A stretch of DNA of 64,000 bases, taken from positions 930,001 through 994,000 of the forward strand of contig NZ_CP084628.1 of assembly GCF_022878925.1 (NCBI RefSeq). Direction: 5' to 3'. Below, one piece after another: positions 43,906 to 52,247 of this stretch; position 1 is the first letter of the stretch, and every line of letters starts with the position of its first letter. The notes under the pieces are model-generated. The model worked only from the letters and a program-made list of their open reading frames with translations, made no database searches and had not been told where the DNA came from. Source of the DNA: Caballeronia sp. TF1N1 (GTDB taxonomy: Bacteria > Pseudomonadota > Gammaproteobacteria > Burkholderiales > Burkholderiaceae). A program made the translations under genes and the position numbers.

Positions 43906-44976
43906 TCACTGCATGAACTTGAGCCACCGCGCCTTGGCCTGAATGCCCGGGTCCGATGCCCACCATTCTTCCTGCATCAGCGCTTGTTTCGCGGCATTGG
44001 CGGGTGAACTCGGCAGCTCGGACGCGCGCTTCTCGCTGATCTTGCCGGTCTTGAACGCGGCCGGATTGCCCGGACCGTAATCGATATACGTCGGCAGGTT
44101 CGCCTGCAATTCCGGCGAAAGCGCGGTATTGAGGAAGCGCACCGCATCGTTGAGGTTCGGCGCGTTCTTCAGGATGCACAACTGCGTGTTCTGCAGGATG
44201 CCGTCGTTGAAAGTGAAGTCCACGTCCGGATCGTCCTTGCGCACGGCGCTCGCGCGGCCGTTCCAGATCATCGTCATGTCGACTTCGCCGTCGTGCAGCA
44301 ACTGCGCCGACTGGCCGCCCGAGGTCCACCATACCGTGATGTTCGGCTTGATCTCTTCGAGCTTCCTGAACGCGCGATCGACATCGAGCGGATAGAGCTT
44401 GTCGCGCGCCACGCCGTCCGCGAGCAAGGCGGCTTCGAGCACGGTCTGCGGGTCGTTGCGCAAGGCGCGCGTGCCGGGGAAACCTTTCACGTCCCAGAAG
44501 TCCTTCCAGCTTTGCGGCACCTTCTTGAGCGTTTTCTTGTTGTAGCCGATGACGGTCGAATAAAACTCGTACGCCGCCGAATAGGGCGTGCGGTATTGCT
44601 CGGGCATCGCGGCCGCGTTGGGGATCTTCGAGAAGTCGAGCTTTTCCAGCAAGCCTTCGCGCCCGCCGCGCAGACAGTTCGACGTTGGGGTATCGATCAC
44701 GTCCCAGATCGGCTTGCCGGTAGCGGCTTGCGCTTTGACTTGCGGCCATGCATCCGGAATGCTGTCCTGCTTGATCGTGATGCCGAGTTCTTTTGCAGCG
44801 GGATCGAGAATCGCCTTGGTCTGCGCTTCCTGATAAGCGCCGCCTTGCGACACGAAAGTGATGCTGCCCGCGGCAAAAGCCGGTGCCGCGCCGCCCAGGG
44901 CCATGCCAAGCGCGAAAGTCATGGCAAGCGGGCGAAGCGTGAGACGGGAACAACTGAACCTTGCAATATTGATCAC
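43906..44976 (-). CDS. Periplasmic binding protein, spermidine/putrescine (PotD/PotF) type
   Basis: 356-residue extracytoplasmic solute-binding protein. It starts at a GTG (44976) five bases after GAGGAA, and has a Sec-type signal peptide (about 1-35) cleaved near A-F-A-A-G. The mature part begins S-I-T-F-V-S-Q-G-G-A-Y and has the polyamine-type hinge region and a W-W-T-S-G-G-Q-S-A-Q-L segment. It is an orphan: no permease or ATPase is next to it. The matching importer parts lie at 35749 and 38930-40632, and the shared promoter box shows they belong together. It is cotranscribed with the GMC dehydrogenase. Confidence 0.9.
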   Translation of the reverse strand: MINIARFSCSRLTLRPLAMTFALGMALGGAAPAFAAGSITFVSQGGAYQEAQTKAILDPAAKELGITIKQDSIPDAWPQVKAQAATGKPIWDVIDTPTSNCLRGGREGLLEKLDFSKIPNAAAMPEQYRTPYSAAYEFYSTVIGYNKKTLKKVPQSWKDFWDVKGFPGTRALRNDPQTVLEAALLADGVARDKLYPLDVDRAFRKLEEIKPNITVWWTSGGQSAQLLHDGEVDMTMIWNGRASAVRKDDPDVDFTFNDGILQNTQLCILKNAPNLNDAVRFLNTALSPELQANLPTYIDYGPGNPAAFKTGKISEKRASELPSSPANAAKQALMQEEWWASDPGIQAKARWLKFMQ

Positions 44977-45074
44977 GGCGTTTCCTCGACAAGGTTGAAG
45001 CGAAGGACGTCTTGCAGGTCGCGCCGTCACTGCGGATGAGCATGTCATCGCGCAAGAACGACGCGGGTCTGAGC

Positions 45075-45122
45075 AAAAATATATTGGGTCAAATTCGCTG
45101 GAGCAACGCCGCAATTGTTGGA
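45075..45122 (-). promoter_or_regulatory. LysR-type box and promoter of the binding-protein/GMC operon
   Basis: On the minus strand TCCAACAATT (45122-45113) is followed by GCGGCGTTGC and, 39 bases from its first base, by TATATTTTT (45083-45075). Compared with the cluster B promoter at 35665, 16 of the first 20 bases and all nine bases of the -10-like element agree, with identical spacing. It lies about 100 bases before the GTG start at 44976. Confidence 0.7.
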
Positions 45123-45165
45123 GGCTCCATGACCCTAGGTTATGCCCTGCAATTCAAGAAACGCT

Positions 45166-45513
45166 TCACTGGAAAATCACGTAGACCTTGCGCATGGTCT
45201 CCTCGACTTCCCATGTTCCTTCGGTGTTCGCCGCGAAAAACAGCGTGTCGCCGCCCGTGAAGTGCACGGTGTCTTCGCCATCGGGCGTGAAGCGTCCGCT
45301 TCCGGCAAGAAAGTGCATGACTTCCGCTTCCTTGACCGAGCGACGATACGTGCCCGGCGTGCATTCGAACACGCCGGTGTCGATGTTCTCGCTGCCCGGA
45401 ATCACGCGCTGTACGCCCGAAACCCTGATTTGCGGTGTGCCCGGAAGGCCTGCCGTGCCCCAGTCTTCCAGGCCTTGTAGCCCGATGCTCTGCTTGATCT
45501 GCTGAACTTTCAT
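45166..45513 (-). CDS. Small cupin protein (DUF861-like)
   Basis: 115-residue single-domain cupin. The barrel core includes R-S-V-K-E-A-E-V-M-H-F-L-A-G-S-G near 58-73 and a second strand pair with G-G-D-T-L-F-F near 87-93. Only some of the usual metal ligands (Glu and His) are visible, as in the EutQ/DUF861 group. These small cupins often accompany amine, glycine and ureide catabolism, as isomerases or binding proteins. It lies 25 bases after the deacylase gene and is the last gene before the LysR-type promoter of the binding-protein operon. Function not deducible. Confidence 0.75.
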   Translation of the reverse strand: MKVQQIKQSIGLQGLEDWGTAGLPGTPQIRVSGVQRVIPGSENIDTGVFECTPGTYRRSVKEAEVMHFLAGSGRFTPDGEDTVHFTGGDTLFFAANTEGTWEVEETMRKVYVIFQ

Positions 45514-45538
45514 ATGGTCGTGTCTTGTCGATCGAGTG

Positions 45539-46516
45539 TTATTGCGATGCAGCGATACGCTGTTCTATCTTCCCAAGCCTCACCACCGTCACGCCCGCGC
45601 GCAATTGGCGCAGCGAAGGCATGACGAGCATGCAATCGGCATAGGGCGTGCGGACCGCTTCGCCTTCGGACCAACCGATCACGCTACCGGCTTCCGGAAA
45701 GACTTCGAGGCCGGTGTAGGCATCGGCGAAACGGAAGTCGAGGCTCTTTGCCACGACCGGTTCCGTTACGCGCACGATCAGCATTTCCGGCGGTGACGGC
45801 TTGATCCATCCAATGGGGAGATCGGCCTCATCGAGCACGTCGGCAAGGCGGAGAAAGCGCGCCGTGACGTCGCGTGCCACGTCCACCGCGCTTGCTTCCC
45901 AATGCTGTCCGCATTCGATCAGAAGCGCGTTCTTCTCGCTGGCCGGATCGCCAAAGCCTTTGTAATCGCGCATGCGGCGGCCTTCCGGATGGCCTTCGTC
46001 GCAGATCACGGTCGCGGGCGTGCCGAGTTGCGCCGACAGCGCAATGCCTTTATCGAGCGGTCCCGCGACGATCAGCGGCGCGCTCTTCTCGTGCATCGAA
46101 TGCAGGTCGAGCAGCAGATCCACCGTGTCGATGACCGGACGCATCGCGCGGGCGCGGCGCAGTTCGCTCGAATCGCGCGAGGTGTCGTCGAGCGTCTGCG
46201 CGGTCCACACGCGGTTGAAGTCCTGATCGACGAAGCGCGAGGCATCCGGCTTCGCGGCATCGAAGCGTCGATAGGCATCGACATTCGCAAACGCGAGCGT
46301 GAGCTTGCCGCGCCGCGGGCGCACTTTCGCGCGCAGGAGTTCATCGACTGCAATCGCGCCGCACACTTCGTTGCCGTGCGTGAGCGCGTTGATCATCACG
46401 TGAGGACCGGCCACGCCCGAATCGAAGGTATGCACATAAGGGATGCCGGTGTTGCCGGCCTCATGCGCGCCGATGTCCGGAAACGTGACCTGAATGGGAT
46501 AAGCCGTCGCGTTCAT
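45539..46516 (-). CDS. Zinc deacylase of the AspA/AstE (M14-like) family
   Basis: 325-residue metallo-amidohydrolase. Zinc ligands are His47 and Glu50 (T-H-G-N-E) and His139 (D-L-H-S-M-H); a substrate Arg lies in D-F-N-R-V-W near 99-104, and the catalytic Glu in L-L-I-E-C-G-Q near 208-214. The family removes N-acetyl or N-succinyl groups from amino acids (aspartoacylase, AstE, and DoeB/EutE in ectoine breakdown). Its start overlaps the semialdehyde dehydrogenase stop by four bases. An N-acyl amino compound as pathway intermediate is a reasonable inference; which one is not shown. Confidence 0.85.
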   Translation of the reverse strand: MNATAYPIQVTFPDIGAHEAGNTGIPYVHTFDSGVAGPHVMINALTHGNEVCGAIAVDELLRAKVRPRRGKLTLAFANVDAYRRFDAAKPDASRFVDQDFNRVWTAQTLDDTSRDSSELRRARAMRPVIDTVDLLLDLHSMHEKSAPLIVAGPLDKGIALSAQLGTPATVICDEGHPEGRRMRDYKGFGDPASEKNALLIECGQHWEASAVDVARDVTARFLRLADVLDEADLPIGWIKPSPPEMLIVRVTEPVVAKSLDFRFADAYTGLEVFPEAGSVIGWSEGEAVRTPYADCMLVMPSLRQLRAGVTVVRLGKIEQRIAASQ

Positions 46517-47979
46517 TCGAGACCGCCCTGACAGAGATATTTGATCGACAGATAGTCGTCCAGGCCGTACTTCGAGCCTTCGCGGCCGTAGCCCGATTCC
46601 TTCACGCCGCCGAAAGGCGCGGCTTCGCTCGCGAGCGCGCCTTCGTTGATGCCGACGATGCCCGCTTCGAGCGCACGCGCCACGCGGTCGATGCGCTTCA
46701 CGTCCTGGCTGTAGAAGTACGATGCGAGGCCGAAGGGCGTGTCGTTGGCGGCGCGAATGCCCTCGGCTTCGTCGTCGAAACGAAAGAGCGGCACGACAGG
46801 ACCGAAGGTTTCCTCGCAGCTCAGTTGCATGTCGGGCGTGGCATCGGCGAGCACGGTCGGCGCGTAGTAGTTCGCCCCGAGTTCCGTGAGCCGCTTGCCG
46901 CCCGCGAGCACGCGTGCGCCGCGCGCGACGGCGTCATCGACATGGCGGGCGATCTTGTCGACCGCGCGCGAGTTGATCATCGGGCCGATCTGCGCTTTCG
47001 GGTCGGTCGCGGGCGCAACCTTCAATGCAGCGACGCGGTTACTGAGCAAGTCCGCGAAGCGCTCGTACACGCCGGACTGCACGAACACGCGATTCGGGCA
47101 CACGCAGGTCTGTCCGCCGTTGCGGAATTTCGAGGCCATCAGGCCGGTCACCGCCGCGTCGAGATCGGCGTCATCGAACACGATGAAAGGCGCATTGCCG
47201 CCGAGTTCGAGCGAGAGCTTTTTCAGCGTATCCGCCGACTCGCGCGCGAGATACTTGCCGACAGGAGTCGAACCCGTGAAGGTGATTTTGCGTACGCGGC
47301 TGTCCTGAAGCCAGTCGGCGACCGCGGGCACCGCGCTCTCCCGCGACGAACTGATGAGATTCAACGCGCCCGCCGGCACGCCCGCCTCGTGCGCGAGCAT
47401 GACGAGCGCAAGCGCGGTCAGCGGCGTGTCTTCGGCTGGCTTACCGACGACCGTGCAGCCCGCCGCGAGCGCGGGCGCGATCTTGCGCGCAATCATCGCG
47501 AGCGGAAAGTTCCACGGCGTGATGGCCGCGACGATTCCCACCGGTTCTTTCACCGCGCTCATGCGCTTGCCGCGCTGCTGTTGCGGAATGATGTCGCCGT
47601 AAATGCGCGTAGCTTCGTCGGCAAACCACGCCACATAAGACGCGCCGTACAGCACTTCGCCGCGACCTTCGGCAAGCGGCTTGCCTTGTTCGAGCGAGAT
47701 GAGTTCGCCGAGCGCGTCGGCATTCTCGACGATCAGCGTGTGCCAGCGGTGCAGCACCGCCGCGCGATCCTTCGGCAGCGTGTCACGCCAAGCGGGAAAC
47801 GCGCGCGCGGCGGCATCGGTGGCGGCGCGGGCATCGGCGGCGCCGCTGTCGGCTACTTCGACGATGACTTCGCCCGTCGCCGGGTTCGTCACGGCAAAGC
47901 GCTTGCCGTCGGCGGCCGCCACCCATTTGCCATCGATGAAATTATCGGCGCGGATCAGATCGCTCAATGTATGGCTCAT
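46513..47979 (-). CDS. gabD: NAD(P)-dependent succinate-semialdehyde-type dehydrogenase
   Basis: 488-residue ALDH of the GabD group. E-L-G-G-N-A-P-F-I-V holds the general base and G-G-Q-T-C-V-C-P-N-R the catalytic Cys; the second Cys two residues on is typical of GabD. The N-terminus (F-I-D-G-K-W-V-A) is normal. It oxidises a short carboxy-aldehyde; both succinate semialdehyde and aspartate semialdehyde (DoeC-like) are possible given the aminotransferase upstream. It overlaps the deacylase gene by four bases and follows the tartrate-dehydrogenase-like gene by 10 bases. Confidence 0.85.
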   Translation of the reverse strand: MSHTLSDLIRADNFIDGKWVAAADGKRFAVTNPATGEVIVEVADSGAADARAATDAAARAFPAWRDTLPKDRAAVLHRWHTLIVENADALGELISLEQGKPLAEGRGEVLYGASYVAWFADEATRIYGDIIPQQQRGKRMSAVKEPVGIVAAITPWNFPLAMIARKIAPALAAGCTVVGKPAEDTPLTALALVMLAHEAGVPAGALNLISSSRESAVPAVADWLQDSRVRKITFTGSTPVGKYLARESADTLKKLSLELGGNAPFIVFDDADLDAAVTGLMASKFRNGGQTCVCPNRVFVQSGVYERFADLLSNRVAALKVAPATDPKAQIGPMINSRAVDKIARHVDDAVARGARVLAGGKRLTELGANYYAPTVLADATPDMQLSCEETFGPVVPLFRFDDEAEGIRAANDTPFGLASYFYSQDVKRIDRVARALEAGIVGINEGALASEAAPFGGVKESGYGREGSKYGLDDYLSIKYLCQGGLE

Positions 47980-47989
47980 GGCAGCTCCT

Positions 47990-49069
47990 TTAAAGCAGAC
48001 GTTGCGCGACGGCTTGCCCGACTTGCGTCGTGTTCGCCTTCCCGCCCAGGTCGCCGGTATGCGGGCCTTCCTTGAGCGTTGCCTCGATGGCGGCGAGGAT
48101 CGCGTCGTGGGCCTCGCGCTCCTTGCCCGTGCCGTTGCCGAGGAAGTCGAGCATCATCGCGGCCGACCAGATCATGGCGATCGGGTTCGCAACGCCCTTG
48201 CCCGCGATATCGGGCGCCGATCCATGCACCGGCTCGAACAGCGACGGGAAGTTGCGCTCCGGATTCATGTTGGCCGAAGGCGCGATGCCGATGGTTCCGG
48301 TGCACGCCGGCCCGAGGTCCGAAAGAATGTCGCCGAAGAGATTGGTGGCGACGACCACATCGAAGCGATCCGGGCTCAAGACGAAGCGCGCGCACAGAAT
48401 GTCGATATGCTGCTTGTCCCACTTGACGTCCGGATACTGCTCCGCGATCTCCGCGGCACGCGCATCCCACCACGGCATGCTGATCGAGATACCGTTGCTC
48501 TTGGTCGCCACCGTGATGGTCTTTTCGCGGCGTTGCGCGAGATCGAACGCGAACTTCAGCACGCGCTCCGCGCCCTTGCGCGTGAAGATGGAGGTCTGCG
48601 AGACGAACTCGCGTTCCGTGCCCTCGAACATCGCGCCGCCGACAGACGAATACTCGCCTTCGGTGTTTTCACGCACGATCATGAAGTCGATATCGCCCGC
48701 CTTGCGATTCGCGAGCGGCGAGGGCACGCCTTCGAAAAGACGCGCGGGACGCAGGTTGATGTACTGGTCGAACTCGCGGCGAAACTTGAGCAGCGAACCC
48801 CACAGCGAAATATGATCGGGCACGGTCTGCGGCCAGCCCACCGCGCCGAACAGAATGGCGTCCGTGTCCTGCAGTTGCGCCTTCCAGTCGTCGGGCATCA
48901 TCTGGCCGTGCGCCGCGTAGTAATCGCAGCTCGCCCATTCGATATGTTTGTATTCGAGCGCAATGTCAAAGCGCTTGCTCACGGCATCGAGCACGCGAAT
49001 GGCTTCGGGCATCACTTCCTTGCCGATGCCATCGCCGGGAATAACCGCAATACGATATTTGCTGGACAT
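47990..49069 (-). CDS. ttuC: Tartrate dehydrogenase/decarboxylase-type beta-decarboxylating dehydrogenase
   Basis: 359-residue member of the isocitrate/isopropylmalate dehydrogenase family, TtuC/DmlA group. It has the N-terminal I-P-G-D-G-I-G-K-E loop near 9-17, and the metal/substrate segment N-L-F-G-D-I-L-S-D near 226-234. F-E-P-V-H-G-S-A-P-D-I near 262-272 binds the cofactor. Such enzymes act on tartrate, D-malate or 3-alkylmalates with Mn2+ and NAD. Position 10 bases before gabD in a catabolic operon suggests it handles a hydroxy-dicarboxylic acid made later in the pathway. Ribosome site GAGGAT-like precedes the start. Confidence 0.85.
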   Translation of the reverse strand: MSSKYRIAVIPGDGIGKEVMPEAIRVLDAVSKRFDIALEYKHIEWASCDYYAAHGQMMPDDWKAQLQDTDAILFGAVGWPQTVPDHISLWGSLLKFRREFDQYINLRPARLFEGVPSPLANRKAGDIDFMIVRENTEGEYSSVGGAMFEGTEREFVSQTSIFTRKGAERVLKFAFDLAQRREKTITVATKSNGISISMPWWDARAAEIAEQYPDVKWDKQHIDILCARFVLSPDRFDVVVATNLFGDILSDLGPACTGTIGIAPSANMNPERNFPSLFEPVHGSAPDIAGKGVANPIAMIWSAAMMLDFLGNGTGKEREAHDAILAAIEATLKEGPHTGDLGGKANTTQVGQAVAQRLL

Positions 49070-49175
49070 GAGGATCTCCGCTTTCGTTTAGTCAGGAACC
49101 ACGCGCGCGAGGGTCGTGCGCCGACCCGCCCGCGGCGCGAGCGTTCGAAGCTTCAATACAGGAAACAAGGATAAC

Positions 49176-49195
49176 AACGCGCGTGAATGCGCGTT
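49176..49195 (-). terminator. Weak hairpin after the Lrp gene
   Basis: AACGCGC and GCGCGTT form a 7-base stem around a 6-base loop, seven bases after the Lrp stop; downstream on the minus strand follows GTTATCCTTGTTT. It probably separates the Lrp transcript from ttuC only partly. Confidence 0.35.
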
Positions 49196-49202
49196 GCGGT
49201 GG

Positions 49203-49700
49203 TCAGTGCTGGCTTGGCGAGAAGAGCGTTTCGAGCGGGTAATGCGTTTTCGCGAACGCCGTCTTGATGATGACGTAGCTGAAGTACTTCTCGATGCCGA
49301 TATCCCGCTCCAGCAGCCCTTCGACGATGTTTTGATAATGGCTCACGCTGCGCGTGACGAACTTCAGCAGATAGTCGTAGCCGCCGCTCGCCAGATGACA
49401 TTCGACGATCTCGTCCACGTCTTTCACCGCATTCACGAACTTGATGAAGTCTTCGCGCCGGTGATCCGCCAGGGTGACTTCGGTGAAGACCACCTGAATG
49501 TCGCCGAGCTTCTCCAATTGAATCTGCGCGCCGTAGCCCACGATATAGCCCGCCTTTTCCAGACGCTTCACGCGAATCAGGCAAGGGCTTGGCGATAAGC
49601 CGACTGCATCGGCGAGTTCGACATTGGTGATGCGTCCGCGCTTTTGCAATTGCGAGAGGATGCGCAGGTCGATTCGGTCCAGCTTGCAGTCGGTGCTCAT
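49203..49700 (-). CDS. Lrp/AsnC-family regulator
   Basis: 165-residue feast/famine regulator. The N-terminal helix-turn-helix (about 8-58) contains R-I-T-N-V-E-L-A-D-A-V-G-L-S-P-S-P-C-L-I-R-V, and the RAM effector domain (about 75-150) follows. The V-G-L-S-P-S-P-C recognition helix is usual for amino-acid-responsive members. It lies between the aminotransferase gene (46 bases away) and ttuC in the same direction. Control of the cluster C enzymes by an amino acid is likely. A comparable Lrp gene (asnC/doeX) occurs in ectoine-degradation clusters. Confidence 0.9.
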   Translation of the reverse strand: MSTDCKLDRIDLRILSQLQKRGRITNVELADAVGLSPSPCLIRVKRLEKAGYIVGYGAQIQLEKLGDIQVVFTEVTLADHRREDFIKFVNAVKDVDEIVECHLASGGYDYLLKFVTRSVSHYQNIVEGLLERDIGIEKYFSYVIIKTAFAKTHYPLETLFSPSQH

Positions 49701-49745
49701 CGTGGGAGGCGGGGCGGGACATGTCGGAGAAGTCGGTCGATGTTA

Positions 49746-51176
49746 TCACGCAGCCACGCGACGATTAAATCCCGTTGCACCGCCTGCCGCGCCGCCCAGC
49801 GCCGCGCGCACTTCCGCTTGTGCGAGGACGTCGTCGAGTGTCTTCGTGAGACGCTCGAACATCATGTCGAAATTGGCTTCCGTGTAGCACAACGCCGGTG
49901 CAAAGCCGAGGATGTTGTCGCCGAACGCGCGGAACACGAGGCCGTTGGCGTAGGCGGCAGCGGCGATGCGGTCCGGCAGCTTGAGCGAGGCGTCGAAGCC
50001 GCGCTTGGTCTCTTTGTCGGCGACGAGTTCGAGCGCGCCGAGCAGACCGCGATGCCGCGAATGTCCGACGAGCGGATGCGCAAGCAGCGAATCGAGCCCT
50101 TCGGCAAAGCGCGGCGCCCGCGCCTGGCCGTTTGCGAGCAGTCCGCCTTCGTGATAAAGCCGCATGACTTCGAGACCGATCGCCGCGCTCACCGGATGCG
50201 CCGAATAAGTGTGACCGTGACCCACGGCCACGCCATTGTTCGTACCCGACGCGATGCCTTGATAGACGGCATCGGACATGAGGACGGCGCCCATCGGCGC
50301 GTAGCCTGCCGTCAGGCCCTTGGCGACCGTCATCAAGTCCGGTTCCACGCCTTCGCCTTCGCACGCGAAGAGCGGGCCGGTGCGCCCGAAGCCGGTGATG
50401 ACTTCATCGGCGACGAAGAGGATGTCCAGTTGGCGGCATGCTTCGCGCATGGCCTTGAGCCAGCCGACAGGCGGCACGATCACGCCGCCCGAACCTTGAA
50501 TGGGCTCGCAGAAGAATGCGGCGACGTTCTCCGCGCCGAGCGCTTCCACCTTGGCCCGCAGCGCCGCCACCGACGCGGTGATGAGCGCGTTGTCGTCCGC
50601 GTAGTCGTTGCGATACGCATACGGCGAGGGGATGTGATGCTGCGTCGCGAGCGGCAGATCGAAGTTGCGATGGAACGCGGGCAGCGCGGTCAGCCCCGCA
50701 CCGACCGACGACGAGCCGTGATAGCCGCGTTCCAGCGCGATGAAGTGCTTCTTCGCCGGACGGCCGGTCGCGTTGTAGTAGTGCGTGATGAAGCGCAGCG
50801 CGGAATCGACCGCATCCGAGCCGCCGAGCGTGAAGTACACATGCGTAAGCGATGCCGGCGCGAGATCGACCAGCTTTTCGGCCAGTTCGATAGCCGGTTC
50901 GGAGCCGAAGTGGAAGTAGCCGGTCGCGTAAGGCAGACGCGCCATCTGTTTCGAGGCCGCCTCGACGATGCTCGCATGACCATAGCCCGTGTTCACGCAC
51001 CAGAGGCCGGAGAACGCGTCGAGCAGTTCCTTGCCTTCGATATCGCGCAAGAAGACGCCGTCCGCCGAATCGAGCACGGTGACGCCGCGCGCTTCATGGG
51101 CGCGGTAGCTTGCGACTGGGTGAATCAGATGTTTGCGGTCGGATTCGACCAGGGCTTGCTTGGATTGATTCGACAT
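49746..51176 (-). CDS. Class III PLP-dependent aminotransferase (DoeD-like)
   Basis: 476-residue omega-amino transaminase. Features in order are F-S-G-L-W-C-V-N-T-G-Y-G near 53-64, G-G-S-D-A-V-D-S near 118-125, Y-H-G-S-S near 151-155, the PLP Asp/Glu motif F-V-A-D-E-V-I-T-G-F-G-R-T-G near 254-267, and the PLP Lys in V-A-K-G-L-T-A-G-Y near 286-294. It transfers an amino group, usually to pyruvate or 2-oxoglutarate, leaving a semialdehyde for the gabD-type enzyme. It resembles the diaminobutyrate transaminases DoeD/Atf as I recall them. Its N-terminus at 51176 is normal; a 139-base gap upstream likely holds its own promoter. Confidence 0.88.
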   Translation of the reverse strand: MSNQSKQALVESDRKHLIHPVASYRAHEARGVTVLDSADGVFLRDIEGKELLDAFSGLWCVNTGYGHASIVEAASKQMARLPYATGYFHFGSEPAIELAEKLVDLAPASLTHVYFTLGGSDAVDSALRFITHYYNATGRPAKKHFIALERGYHGSSSVGAGLTALPAFHRNFDLPLATQHHIPSPYAYRNDYADDNALITASVAALRAKVEALGAENVAAFFCEPIQGSGGVIVPPVGWLKAMREACRQLDILFVADEVITGFGRTGPLFACEGEGVEPDLMTVAKGLTAGYAPMGAVLMSDAVYQGIASGTNNGVAVGHGHTYSAHPVSAAIGLEVMRLYHEGGLLANGQARAPRFAEGLDSLLAHPLVGHSRHRGLLGALELVADKETKRGFDASLKLPDRIAAAAYANGLVFRAFGDNILGFAPALCYTEANFDMMFERLTKTLDDVLAQAEVRAALGGAAGGATGFNRRVAA

Positions 51177-51305
51177 GAGCGGGCTCTTCTCGGAAGTAAG
51201 CTGGACCGTTCCATACTATCGGGGGAGCGCCGTCGGGCGCATCGCCAAATAAATCGCGGAAAAGCAAATATGCGGCGTTTTGCGGGGCGTGCGCAGCATT
51301 TTGTG

Positions 51306-51319
51306 CTGAGGCGCCTCAG
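51306..51319. repeat. 14-base perfect palindrome at the end of the hydroxyacid dehydrogenase gene
   Basis: CTGAGGCGCCTCAG overlaps the stop codon of the gene at 51316 and lies in the gap before the aminotransferase. It could be a regulator site or a processing hairpin without a loop; no second copy was noticed. Confidence 0.3.
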
Positions 51320-52242
51320 TAGCCCCGGCTGCGGTCTATCTGACCGATCATCGGCTGGCCTTCGCGATGCCGGCGCAAATTGTCGAGCACCACGTCCACC
51401 GCCGTTTCCGGCCGCGTCGCGCTCGCGATATGCGGCGTCAGACGCACGCGCGGATGCGTCCAGAACGGATGCGTGTCGGGCAAAGGCTCGGGATCGGTGA
51501 CATCGAGAATGGCGGCGTGCAGATGGCCGCTATCGAGCGCATCGAGCAAATCGTCCTGATTTACTTGCGGACCGCGCCCGACGTTGATGAACGACGCGCC
51601 TGGCGGCAGCGCGGCGAACACGCGCTTGTTCAGCAGGCCGCGCGTGGAATCGGTGAGCGGCAAGAGGCACACCAGCACATCGGTGCGGGCGAGGAAGGCA
51701 TCGAGCGACTCGACACCCGCATGACATTCGATGCCTTCCAGTTCATGCGCCGAGCGGCTCCAGCCCGCGCACGCAAAGCCGAAACGGTGCAACTGTTTCA
51801 GCACGGCCGTGCCGAGCATGCCGAGGCCCAGCACGCCGACACGCCGCGTGGATGCCGCGCGCACCGGCCTTGCACGCCATACGCGTTCGCGTTGCTGCGC
51901 CGCGTAGTCGAAGAGATCGCGATGCACGGTGAGCACCGCCTGCGTCACGTATTCGACCATGCCCTCGACGATGCCCGGCTCGACCATCCGCACCACGGCG
52001 ATGCCGGACGGCACGGCGGACAGATCGAACTGGTCGATGCCCGCGCCCACCGAGAAGATCACTTCGAGATTCGGCAGCGCGCGCGTGAGGTCGGCGGGCG
52101 GTTGCCATGCGGCCAGATAGCGGATGGACGCGGCATCGCCGATATCCGGCCACAGGCGAAACGGTGTCTCGGGCGCCTTGCTGGCGAAAAGCTGCGCCCA
52201 CTGTCTGCCGCGCTCGGGGTCGGCCTTATAGAGAAGAGCCAT
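51316..52242 (-). CDS. ghrA: D-2-hydroxyacid dehydrogenase, GhrA (glyoxylate/hydroxypyruvate reductase) type
   Basis: 308-residue NAD(P)-binding enzyme. G-V-L-G-L-G-M-L-G-T is the cofactor loop near 139-148. The catalytic Arg lies in N-V-G-R-G-P-Q-V near 225-232, Glu in D-P-E-P-L near 255-259, and His in L-T-P-H-I-A-S near 272-278. The Q-V-N-Q segment after the catalytic Arg is typical of GhrA. It reduces glyoxylate or hydroxypyruvate. The chosen start at 52242 gives the family N-terminus; a reading from 52434 would run into the GNAT gene. It lies six bases after the GNAT gene on the same strand. Confidence 0.87.
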   Translation of the reverse strand: MALLYKADPERGRQWAQLFASKAPETPFRLWPDIGDAASIRYLAAWQPPADLTRALPNLEVIFSVGAGIDQFDLSAVPSGIAVVRMVEPGIVEGMVEYVTQAVLTVHRDLFDYAAQQRERVWRARPVRAASTRRVGVLGLGMLGTAVLKQLHRFGFACAGWSRSAHELEGIECHAGVESLDAFLARTDVLVCLLPLTDSTRGLLNKRVFAALPPGASFINVGRGPQVNQDDLLDALDSGHLHAAILDVTDPEPLPDTHPFWTHPRVRLTPHIASATRPETAVDVVLDNLRRHREGQPMIGQIDRSRGY

Positions 52243-52247
52243 CGTAT

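Noticed and set aside
42140..45076. Single 978-codon minus-strand frame covering the GMC gene and the binding-protein region
   Set aside because: The GMC part begins at 43882 with a normal N-terminus; upstream the frame is out of phase with the well-supported binding-protein gene. It is a chance read-through, not a fusion protein.
45539..51176. Complete ectoine degradation locus
   Set aside because: No ectoine hydrolase, no ectoine transporter and no EnuR-type regulator are present, and the deacylase belongs to a different-looking branch.
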